Of a stretch of 41,040 nt of DNA, positions 17,561 through 24,581 are shown in pieces. Under the pieces are notes generated by a model that had not been told where the DNA came from, did not search any database, and saw only the letters and a list, made by a program, of their open reading frames with translations. Source of the DNA: an uncultured Clostridia bacterium. GTDB taxonomy: Bacteria; Bacillota; Clostridia; TANB77; CAG-465. Made by a program: the position numbers and the translations under genes. Each line of letters begins with the position of its first letter. Position 1 is the stretch's first letter. The stretch is taken from the NCBI GenBank assembly GCA_948562205.1, contig CAOYAN010000018.1, forward strand, positions 1-41,040. Direction: 5' to 3'.

Positions 17561-19057
17561 ATGAAATCAATTTGGGATAATGATATAAATCAAAATAATA
17601 AATTTAGTATATTAAACGATAACATTTCAACAGATGTTTGTATTATTGGTGGTGGAATTACTGGTATAAGTATTGCATATGAATTATTTAAAAATAATAT
17701 AGACTTTGTATTACTTGAGAAAGATAAAATTTGTAGTAAAACTACTAATTTTTCTTCTGCTAAAATAACGAGTCAACATGGCATTATATACAGTGAACTA
17801 ACTAATAAATATGGAGAAGAATTTACTAAATATTATTTAGAAGCAAACAATAATGCTATTTTTAACATACAAAAAATTATTGAGAGGGAAAATATACAAT
17901 GTGATTTTAAATACGAAGATGCATATATTTTTACACAAAATGTATCAGATGTTAACATTATAAAAGATGAATATAAGACTTTAAATAAATTAGGTTCTAA
18001 AGATGTTGAGCTTTTAGAGAATATAGACGTAAATATTAATTGCTGTCAAGCTATAAAATTTAAAAATCAAGCAAGTTTTAATCCAGTAAAATATACCTTA
18101 TCACTTGCTAATATAATACATAATAAGAATAAAAATATATTTGAAAACACTTGTGTACAAAATATAAAAGAAAAGGATGGAAAATATATAATTAATACTT
18201 CAAATTACTTGGTAACTACTAAATATGTAGTACTTGCTACTCATTTTCCAATAAAAGATATTCCTGGATTTTATTTTCTTAAAATGTATCAAAATACATC
18301 ATATATTATTGCAGTAGATATAGGTACAAATGAGTTCAATGGAATGTATATAAATTATGAAGATCCTACTATATCGCTTAGATCATTAAAACAAAATAAC
18401 AAAACAATTTTATTAATTGGTGGTAATAATAATAAAACTGGAGATATAGATACTATAGATAAATATTCTAGTTTAGAAAAACTTGCATATAAGCTTTATC
18501 CAAATTCAAAAATACTATGTAGATGGAATACACAAGACTGTATTTCTATAGATAAAGTACCCTATATTGGAAGATTTTCTAAATACACGAGAAATATGTT
18601 TGTTGCAACTGGTTTTAATAAATGGGGAATGACTACATCAAATGTAGCTGCAAATATAATTACAGATATGATACTAAATAAACAAAATAAATATGAATGG
18701 GTATTTAAGGCTACAAGATACAAACTTTCAAAAAATATAAAAGAAGTATACTATATTGCTAACCAAACAATGCAGTCTATGATAGTAAATAAATTTAAAA
18801 TAAAAGAGGAGAATATAGATACTATACCTAATAACACAGGAAAAATTATAAAAGTAAATGGTAAAAATATAGGTATTTATAAAAATGAAGATGGAAAAAT
18901 ATATAAAATTAATCCATATTGTTCACACTTAAAATGTTTACTTACTTTCAATAGTCTTGATAAAACATGGGATTGTCCATGCCATGGATCTAGATTTGAT
19001 ATATATGGAAATGTAATAAACTCTCCTGCAAGTAAAAAAATAGAATATACTACTTAA
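17561..19057 (+). CDS. FAD-dependent oxidoreductase with C-terminal Rieske domain
   Basis: A 498-aa fusion. The N-terminal DAO-type FAD domain has the dinucleotide-binding motif CIIGGGITGISIAYEL (GGGITG at about 30-35) and a late FAD motif, MFVATGFNKWGMTTS. The last 60 residues are a Rieske [2Fe-2S] domain with C454-S-H456 and C472-P-C-H475, giving the required two Cys and two His. Such glycine oxidase-like/Rieske proteins are common in Bacillota; the electron donor and acceptor are not established. ATG is preceded by GGAG with a 7-base gap. A TATAAT box at 17535-17540 is the likely -10. It is a single-gene unit ended by a strong hairpin. Confidence 0.9.
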   Translation: MKSIWDNDINQNNKFSILNDNISTDVCIIGGGITGISIAYELFKNNIDFVLLEKDKICSKTTNFSSAKITSQHGIIYSELTNKYGEEFTKYYLEANNNAIFNIQKIIERENIQCDFKYEDAYIFTQNVSDVNIIKDEYKTLNKLGSKDVELLENIDVNINCCQAIKFKNQASFNPVKYTLSLANIIHNKNKNIFENTCVQNIKEKDGKYIINTSNYLVTTKYVVLATHFPIKDIPGFYFLKMYQNTSYIIAVDIGTNEFNGMYINYEDPTISLRSLKQNNKTILLIGGNNNKTGDIDTIDKYSSLEKLAYKLYPNSKILCRWNTQDCISIDKVPYIGRFSKYTRNMFVATGFNKWGMTTSNVAANIITDMILNKQNKYEWVFKATRYKLSKNIKEVYYIANQTMQSMIVNKFKIKEENIDTIPNNTGKIIKVNGKNIGIYKNEDGKIYKINPYCSHLKCLLTFNSLDKTWDCPCHGSRFDIYGNVINSPASKKIEYTT

Positions 19058-19083
19058 TTTTATTGTTAAGTAGTATATTTTAA
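19044..19083 (+). terminator. Terminator of the FAD/Rieske gene
   Basis: A perfect 14-bp stem (19044-19057 with 19066-19079) followed by TTTTA, overlapping the stop codon. Confidence 0.85.
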
Positions 19084-19085
19084 TG

Positions 19086-19158
19086 TATTGTTAAAGTTAA
19101 TCAAACTATTATATCAACAGATGTAAGATAATTTAAATACAACTATTGTTAAAGTTAA
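19086..19158. repeat. Two copies of a 15-bp direct repeat
   Basis: TATTGTTAAAGTTAA occurs exactly at 19086-19100 and 19144-19158. The copies lie in a 430-bp gap between genes. They could be regulator sites or the remnant of an insertion; no gene is evident in 19084-19420. Confidence 0.55.
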
Positions 19159-19226
19159 ACCATTGAAAAACCAACATCTTCTTATTGTATAATATCATAT
19201 AAAGCTTGATATTTCAACATTTATAC

Positions 19227-19299
19227 ATTTTTTCCAGCGATTTAGTAAAATTTGACTTTTGCTATATTACTAGATTTTATCAATTTAGCTGGAAAAAAT
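19227..19299. repeat. Long inverted repeat with 12-bp perfect arms
   Basis: ATTTTTTCCAGC (19227-19238) pairs with GCTGGAAAAAAT (19288-19299). Inside, GTAAAAT and ATTTTAT can extend the stem after a 6-7 base internal loop. There is no U tract after the hairpin, so it is not a simple terminator. A TATAAT box at 19189-19194 with a TTGAAA 19 bases upstream might start a small RNA here, which is speculative. Confidence 0.5.
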
Positions 19300-19420
19300 C
19301 TCCTTATATATACTATTAATAACAATTTTTTTACTTCATATTTTGTTAAGTAATTTTCTATTGTTCTTCATATATATTTGTGTCAATATATGTCTAATTA
19401 TAGATTTTATTTTACATAAC

Positions 19421-19449
19421 TTGATTAATATTTGATTTTATGTTATAAT
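19421..19449 (+). promoter_or_regulatory. Promoter of the Cys-rich miniprotein gene
   Basis: TTGATT (19421-19426), a 17-bp spacer and TATAAT (19444-19449) with an extended TGT element. The same box sequences and spacing recur at the OLE RNA promoter. Confidence 0.7.
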
Positions 19450-19512
19450 ATAATAGTAACTTATTTAACTTACCAAAACTATGGTAAAATAATTTTAAAA
19501 GGAGATTTTTTT

Positions 19513-19683
19513 ATGACTGAATTAAAATGTAGTAACTGCGAATTTTGCTGGTATGATGTGAAAGAAAACGAGAACCGTTGCAGAGACAGAGGAAATATTC
19601 CTGTTGACGTAATGCCTTCTGATTGCTATCACAGAATCGTCACAAGCAAGGCTGCCTGTGACGATGAATTAAGAAGTTTCTAA
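19513..19683 (+). CDS. Cys-rich 56-aa miniprotein
   Basis: MTELKCSNCEFCWYDVKE opens the protein; further Cys residues follow in NRCRDRG, DCYHR and ACDDE, making six or more Cys in all with one His nearby. It looks like a small zinc-binding or disulfide protein, with no signal peptide. AAGGAG lies 8 bases before ATG 19513; a longer frame from 19432 runs through the promoter and is rejected. The gene has clearly higher GC and different codon use than its neighbours, which may mean high expression or transfer. It has its own promoter and terminator. No function can be assigned. Confidence 0.8.
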   Translation: MTELKCSNCEFCWYDVKENENRCRDRGNIPVDVMPSDCYHRIVTSKAACDDELRSF

Positions 19684-19696
19684 GTAACTTTTTTTG

Positions 19697-19730
19697 GGAG
19701 TGGATGTAATGTATTCACTCCTCATTTTAA
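19697..19730 (+). terminator. Terminator of the miniprotein gene
   Basis: A 9-bp stem, GGAGTGGAT (19697-19705) with ATTCACTCC (19713-19721, one G-U pair), then TCATTTTAA. Confidence 0.7.
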
Positions 19731-19777
19731 TTTGTCATATAATATATAAAATATCATATATATATAATAGAAAACTT

Positions 19778-19806
19778 TTGATTTTTTAAAGTTTTTATGT
19801 TATAAT
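19778..19806 (+). promoter_or_regulatory. Promoter of the OLE RNA
   Basis: TTGATT (19778-19783), a 17-bp spacer and TATAAT (19801-19806), extended TGT. It predicts a start at about 19812, exactly at the first base of the closing stem of the RNA. Confidence 0.78.
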
Positions 19807-19811
19807 GTTAT

Positions 19812-20400
19812 AGATGGTGCATTATTCTAGTTGCATGAAATATTAAGAGAGTGGGGCTAAAAATCCACAGAAGGGCACACCGATGAAGTTTCTTGTTTAT
19901 GCGCGATACGCCCAGTATTGTGTGTTTTCAGGGAGTAAAGAACTTAGGGTACAATATAATGGCATATATTGCAACCCCTATTTTCGTTGAGGTCTACACA
20001 AAGCTTATTTTCTCTAGCAAGTTGTAGATATAACCTATGTTGAGTGCCAAGACACAAAATGCATAGTGTAGCCTGTCTTGAGTGGTAGTTTGGGATTTTT
20101 GTAAAGGTAGGTAATTTCAATAGGCCTTTGTTTTTACTTATTAAAATGAAATTATTATTGCAAAAAAGACTAATAATATGAATTGCATTAAGGAAAACTT
20201 CTAGAGTGTTGACTTATAAAAGTCTAGTTTTTTAAGGATTAAGGTACGGATTTAAGTGGTGATCTAGTTTTCTTATAGGCGACTTAAGAATATTTCTTTT
20301 AAATGGAAACGGCTAAATAGTAATATTTAGTAAGAAATAGAGAAATTCTACTAGACCTAAAACCGTAAAATTTACTTAATTAACTACCATCTATTTTTTT
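19812..20400 (+). ncRNA. ole: OLE (ornate large extremophilic) RNA
   Basis: A roughly 590-nt non-coding stretch, richer in G and C than the surrounding gaps, with no reading frame on either strand. Its ends pair: ATAGATGGT (19810-19818) with ACCATCTAT (20386-20394), and the 3' arm runs into a T tract like a terminator. Many local hairpins are visible, for example CAATATA...TATATTG near 19,973. OLE RNAs are about 600 nt, occur in anaerobic and extremophilic Bacillota, bind membrane protein OapA, and help cells cope with cold, ethanol and Mg stress. The gene just downstream encodes an OapA-like protein, the usual arrangement. The call rests on size, structure and context; a covariance-model search would confirm it. 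Confidence 0.82.
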
Positions 20401-20425
20401 ACATATAAAGTGAGGATGAATTTAA

Positions 20426-20998
20426 ATGAAATATAAGTCGAAAGACTCCAATAATAAAAAAGACTCTAATTTAAAATGGATTGTAACAGTATCTTTAATA
20501 GCTCTGCTACTTTCTTTATTTTTGTCTTTTACAGCAACAAAAGCAATATCTAATTTAAATATTATACTTGCTATACTATTATTATTATGTGTAATTTTTA
20601 TTGGAATATTATTTGATATAATAGCAGTTGGAGTAACTATTGCAGATGAAAATAACTTCCATGCAATGGCAAGTAAAAAAGTAAAAGGTGCCAAGACATC
20701 AATAAAACTCATAAAAAACTCACATAAAGTTTCAAACTTTTGTGCTGATGTTGTAGGAGATATATGCGGTGTACTTAGTGGTACAGTTAGTGCAATTATT
20801 GCATTAAAAATAACGGAGTATTATAACTTAACTTTTGACATTCAAGCTATTATAACAGCTATTGTTTCAGCTCTTACAATAGGTGGCAAAGCAGCTGGAA
20901 AAATAGTGGCTAAAGCAAATAGTACAAAAATAGTAGCACTTGTAACTAAAGTACTACACTTATTTTCTAAAAATAAGACTATCAAGAATGATAATTAA
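20426..20998 (+). CDS. oapA: OLE-associated membrane protein OapA
   Basis: A 190-aa protein with four predicted membrane segments (about 17-37, 43-66, 108-128 and 138-158) and a positively charged loop between the second and third, SKKVKGAKTSIKLIKNSHK. The pattern FDIIAVGVTIADENNFHAMA followed by DVVGD gives the D-x3-D motif (D108, D112) at almost the same place as the essential Asp pair of OapA in Halalkalibacterium halodurans (from memory, 104 and 108). OapA binds OLE RNA and holds it at the membrane. GAGG lies about 10 bases before ATG 20426. It follows the RNA by 25 bases, and read-through of the RNA's T tract would express it. Confidence 0.85.
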   Translation: MKYKSKDSNNKKDSNLKWIVTVSLIALLLSLFLSFTATKAISNLNIILAILLLLCVIFIGILFDIIAVGVTIADENNFHAMASKKVKGAKTSIKLIKNSHKVSNFCADVVGDICGVLSGTVSAIIALKITEYYNLTFDIQAIITAIVSALTIGGKAAGKIVAKANSTKIVALVTKVLHLFSKNKTIKNDN

Positions 20999-21004
20999 TA
21001 TATT

Positions 21005-21037
21005 AAGCCTTGTAAGATTACTTTACAAGGCTTTTTT
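21005..21037 (+). terminator. Terminator of oapA
   Basis: A perfect 11-bp stem, AAGCCTTGTAA (21005-21015) with TTACAAGGCTT (21023-21033), then a T tract. It may also act weakly on the minus strand for transcripts leaving adhE. Confidence 0.9.
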
Positions 21038-21039
21038 AT

Positions 21040-21224
21040 TTATATTTTATCTATAATTCTTTCATATTCACCTTTTTTAGTGTCTACAACAACATAATAT
21101 ATATTACTACTTCCAAATTCTGTTTGACCGAGTTGTATACAAATTGTATTGTTTATTTTATCGTACCACACATTCATAATACTTGGTGATTCATGTATAT
21201 GTCCATGCATAATATATACTTCAT
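21040..21224 (-). pseudogene. Metallophosphoesterase C-terminal remnant
   Basis: The minus-strand frame from ATG 21210 to TAA 21040 encodes MHGHIHESPSIMNVWYDK, then ICIQLGQTEFGSSNIYYVVV. The GHIHES motif followed by an LGQ strand is typical of the C-terminal half of calcineurin-like phosphoesterases. An ATG at 21224 with AGGAG in front is out of frame by one base. The catalytic N-terminal half is absent, because the adhE stop lies only 23 bases upstream. It is either a decayed fragment or a frameshifted miniprotein of about 60 residues. Confidence 0.5.
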
Positions 21225-21247
21225 TTTTTCTCCTATATTATTTAATT

Positions 21248-23833
21248 TTATTTTCCATAGTATGCTTCTATAAGTATTTGTTTTAATTCTTCTACTAAAG
21301 GAAGTCTAGGATTTGCAGTAGTACATTGATCTTCAAAAGCTCTATCAGCAAGCAAATCTACTTTTTTCATATATTCTTCTTCATTTAGTCCTTCCTCTTT
21401 AAACGATTTTGTCATATCAAGTTTTCTCATTAATTCCTGTATAGCTTGTATTAATGAATTTACTCCCTCTTCTGTCGTATTTGCCTTAAGACCTAGTCTC
21501 CTTGCTATATCTGCATATTTTTCATCTGCTATAAAATATTCATATTTTGGAAATGATACAAATTTTGTTGGTTTTTTTGCATTATACTTTATAACATATG
21601 GTAGAAGTATGGCATTTGCTCTACCATGTGGTACATGATACTCTGCTCCAATTTTATGAGCTATACTATGATTTATTCCAAGAAAGGCATTTGAAAATGC
21701 CATACCTGCAATTGAACTTGCATTATGCATTTTTTCTCTTGCGACAGTATCATTTGCATCCTTATACGATCTTTCTAGATATTCAAAAACAAGTTCAATA
21801 GCTTTTATTGCAAGCCCATCTGTATAGTCTGAGGCCATGTTTGAAACATAAGCTTCAATTGCATGAGTTAATACATCCATACCAGTATCTGCAACAACTC
21901 TTGAAGGTAGTGAATACACTAATTCTGGATCAACAATAGCAATAGTTGGAACTAGAGCATAATCAGTTATTGGATATTTAATGTGATTTAATTTATCAGA
22001 AATAACAGCAAAAGATGTTGTTTCAGATCCAGTACCACTAGTTGTAGGAATTGCTACCATTTTAGCTTTTTTCCCTAAATCATCTATTTTATATACTTTT
22101 TTACGTATATCTAAAAATTTACTTTTCATTGCATCTAAATTTACATCTGGTTGTTCATATAACAGCCACATACCTTTAGCTGCATCTATAGGACTACCTC
22201 CACCAAGTGCTATTATGCAATCTGGATTAAAGTAATTCATCATTTGAACACCTTTTTTTATTGTATCAAAAGATGGATCAGGTTCAACTTCAGAAAAAAT
22301 TTCACAATGTACATGTTCTTTTCTCTTTCTTAAATAATATAAAATTTTATCAACATATCCAAGTTTTACCATAGCTTCATCAGTTACTATAAATACTCTT
22401 GATATGTCTCTCATTACCTCTAGATATTTTATAGAGCCTTTCTCAAAAAATATTTTATTTGGAACTTTAAACCATTGCATATTAACCCTCCTTTTAGCTA
22501 CTCTTTTTATATTAAGCAAATTTACTGCTGAAACATTTGCAGTAGTAGAGTTACCCCCATAAGTACCACAACCAAGTGTTAAAGATGGTAAATTTGTATT
22601 ATATATATCACCAATAGCACCATGAGTAGATGGAGAATTTACAATTAATCTACCTGCTTTCATTTTATGTTCATATTTTTGTATTGCTTTTTTGTCTTCA
22701 GCGTGTATAACTGCAGAATGACCAAGTCCGCCATATGATAATAGTTTACTTGCTATATCCATAGCTTCATCTTCATCTTTTGATACATAATATGCAAGAA
22801 TAGGACTTAATTTTTCTTTGGATAAAGGATATTTATCACCTACTCCATTTAATTTAACAAGTAAAATTTTTGTACCTTTTTCTACTTCAATACCTGCAAG
22901 TTTTGCTATAGTATATGCACTTTGTCCTACAATTTTTGAATTTATTTTTGTTCCATTTTCATCTTTTATAATTATATAATCTTCCAACTTTTGAGCCTCT
23001 TTAGAATCTAAAAAGTAACAACCATATGACTTCATTAAGCTTTCAAATTCTTTTGATATTTCTTTATCCACGATTACAGACTGTTCAGATGCACATATCA
23101 TACCATTATCAAAAGTTTTAGACATAATAAGATCTGTTATAGCACGTTTAAGCTTTGCACTTTTATTAATATAACATGGTACATTACCAGGACCTACACC
23201 TAGAGCTGGTTTTCCACAAGAATACGCAGCTTTTACCATACCTGATCCACCTGTTGCAAGTATAAGTTTTACATCTTTATTATTCATTAATTCATTTGTT
23301 GCACTATGTGAGGGATTTTCTATCCATTGTATACAATTTTTAGGTGCTCCCTCTTTTATTGCTGCATCCCTTATAACTTTTGCTGCTTCAACACTACATT
23401 TTTGAGCAGATGGATGAAATCCAAAAATTATTGGATTTTTAGTTTTTACAGCTATAAGTGATTTGAATATAGTTGTAGATGTAGGATTTGTAACAGGTGT
23501 AACACCTGCAATTATTCCAACTGGCTCAGCTACTACCTCATAGTCTTCAAGTTCATTATCATCTATAACTCCTACTGTTTTATTGTATTTTATACTATGA
23601 TAAATATACTCAGAAGAAAACATATTTTTAGTTATTTTGTCTTCATATACTCCTCTACCAGTTTCTTCAACTGCTAATTTAGCAAGTCTCATATGATTTT
23701 TCACTGCAGCAATAGACATAGCTTTTACTATTTTATCAATCTTTTCTTGATCTAAACTCTCATATTGTTTCTCTGCATCTTTAGCATTGTTAATTAACAT
23801 TTCTATTTCTTTTTGCTCATCTGTTTTACTCAT
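21248..23833 (-). CDS. adhE: Bifunctional aldehyde/alcohol dehydrogenase AdhE
   Basis: AdhE turns acetyl-CoA into acetaldehyde and then ethanol, using two NADH, and forms helical spirosomes. The 861 residues from ATG 23833 match the usual length. The N-terminal CoA-acylating aldehyde dehydrogenase has catalytic Cys247 in NGMICASEQSVIV. A linker near 450 leads to the iron-dependent alcohol dehydrogenase with GGGSPIDAAKGMW, PTTSGTGSETTSFAV and the metal-binding HKIGAEYHVPHGRANA. GGAGGG lies 7 bases before ATG 23833; the longer frame to 23914 crosses the promoter. It marks fermentative ethanol production. No clear Rex operator (TTGTGAA-type palindrome) was found upstream. Confidence 0.97.
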   Translation of the reverse strand: MSKTDEQKEIEMLINNAKDAEKQYESLDQEKIDKIVKAMSIAAVKNHMRLAKLAVEETGRGVYEDKITKNMFSSEYIYHSIKYNKTVGVIDDNELEDYEVVAEPVGIIAGVTPVTNPTSTTIFKSLIAVKTKNPIIFGFHPSAQKCSVEAAKVIRDAAIKEGAPKNCIQWIENPSHSATNELMNNKDVKLILATGGSGMVKAAYSCGKPALGVGPGNVPCYINKSAKLKRAITDLIMSKTFDNGMICASEQSVIVDKEISKEFESLMKSYGCYFLDSKEAQKLEDYIIIKDENGTKINSKIVGQSAYTIAKLAGIEVEKGTKILLVKLNGVGDKYPLSKEKLSPILAYYVSKDEDEAMDIASKLLSYGGLGHSAVIHAEDKKAIQKYEHKMKAGRLIVNSPSTHGAIGDIYNTNLPSLTLGCGTYGGNSTTANVSAVNLLNIKRVAKRRVNMQWFKVPNKIFFEKGSIKYLEVMRDISRVFIVTDEAMVKLGYVDKILYYLRKRKEHVHCEIFSEVEPDPSFDTIKKGVQMMNYFNPDCIIALGGGSPIDAAKGMWLLYEQPDVNLDAMKSKFLDIRKKVYKIDDLGKKAKMVAIPTTSGTGSETTSFAVISDKLNHIKYPITDYALVPTIAIVDPELVYSLPSRVVADTGMDVLTHAIEAYVSNMASDYTDGLAIKAIELVFEYLERSYKDANDTVAREKMHNASSIAGMAFSNAFLGINHSIAHKIGAEYHVPHGRANAILLPYVIKYNAKKPTKFVSFPKYEYFIADEKYADIARRLGLKANTTEEGVNSLIQAIQELMRKLDMTKSFKEEGLNEEEYMKKVDLLADRAFEDQCTTANPRLPLVEELKQILIEAYYGK

Positions 23834-23861
23834 ATATCCCTCCAAAAAATTTATTATAAAT

Positions 23862-23890
23862 ATTTTATCATTAATAAAAATTTGTTTCAA
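23862..23890 (-). promoter_or_regulatory. Promoter of adhE
   Basis: TTGAAA (23885-23890), a 17-bp spacer and TAAAAT (23862-23867) with TGA before the -10 box. Confidence 0.55.
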
Positions 23891-24210
23891 TAAAATTAGA
23901 AAAATATATAACATAATTCAACTTTTCAATTGGAATTACAAAATATAGTAATATAACTAAAAATTTAAACCTTCGGGTTATGAGCGACGGTTGAACGGTT
24001 TTTGTAAGTTTGTGAAATTAGAGTTTTTGTTGGCATTTAGGTATTTACAAGAGTTTTGATTTGCAGAACATTTGTGTCTTTTTATGGTATTTTTGGAGTG
24101 GATATTACCCAATTTTTACCCAATGGGTACAGGACGAATGTTTGTTGTATTTCGGCTCTTGTGGGTGCTTTTTGAAAATGAAAAATTTTAATTTTTGGAG
24201 GTAGATTTTT
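23891..24210 (+). other. Spacer between adhE and the right-hand element, with a change in base composition
   Basis: Up to about 23,965 the sequence is ordinary AT-rich spacer. From 23,969 it becomes strikingly T- and G-rich on the plus strand and stays so through the next gene. The junction holds ACCTTCGGGTTATGAGC (23969-23985), complementary to the anticodon arm of initiator tRNA. TACCCAATGGGTA at about 24,116-24,128 is a palindrome. No reading frame of note is present; this probably contains the leader of the gene at 24211 and may be the left end of the mobile element. Confidence 0.45.
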
Positions 24211-24504
24211 ATGAGTAATTTGAGAGAGGTTAATAATGATATTTTGAAAGATTGGTTGGATTTTAGGGAGGATACTATTGCTGGTCTTACTTGTGCAGAA
24301 GATAAAAAACATTTTATTTGTTTTGAGGAAGTTTCTGAGAGAATTTTGAAGAATGTTCCTGAGCAGAATAAAAAGTATGTTGAGAAACAATTAAAACTAC
24401 TTGATGATAATTTCTTTGATTATATTTGCTATTGGAATGAGAAGTATTATAGGAATGGGTTTTGTGATGGAGTGCAGCTGATTTGTGGATGTTTTGGAAA
24501 ATAA
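24211..24504 (+). CDS. Small acidic protein, DUF6809-like
   Basis: A 97-aa protein. The C-terminal half, with a helix ending in YYRNGFCDGVQLICGCF, resembles the small DUF6809 proteins found on clostridial mobile elements, which end in a similar F-x-x-G-hydrophobic helix. The match is from memory and weak. TTTGGAGG lies 8 bases before ATG. Codon use is rich in TTG, GGT and GAG and unlike all neighbours, suggesting transfer. It is followed by a GC-rich hairpin. The function is unknown. Confidence 0.72.
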   Translation: MSNLREVNNDILKDWLDFREDTIAGLTCAEDKKHFICFEEVSERILKNVPEQNKKYVEKQLKLLDDNFFDYICYWNEKYYRNGFCDGVQLICGCFGK

Positions 24505-24510
24505 AAAAGT

Positions 24511-24537
24511 ACCGGAAGAATTTAATTTTCTTCCGGT
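24511..24537 (+). terminator. Terminator of the DUF6809-like gene
   Basis: A perfect 10-bp stem, ACCGGAAGAA (24511-24520) with TTCTTCCGGT (24528-24537), then TAATTTAT. The stem is strong but the T tract short. Confidence 0.7.
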
Positions 24538-24581
24538 TAATTTATAATCATAACAATTTAGAATAAAATAACTTTAAAATA

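Noticed and set aside
19513..19683. SCIFF-type ranthipeptide precursor
   Set aside because: Cys-rich and small, but the Cys pattern does not fit the six-Cys SCIFF core and no radical SAM maturase gene is nearby.
23834..23960. Rex operator upstream of adhE
   Set aside because: AdhE is often Rex-controlled, but no TTGTGAA-4-TTCACAA-like palindrome could be found.
23969..23985. Intact tRNA gene
   Set aside because: Only the anticodon arm matches; no D arm, T arm or acceptor stem can be built from the flanks.
24082..24390. A 102-codon minus-strand frame opposite the DUF6809-like gene
   Set aside because: No ribosome binding site, and it reads antisense through a gene with a good start and terminator.
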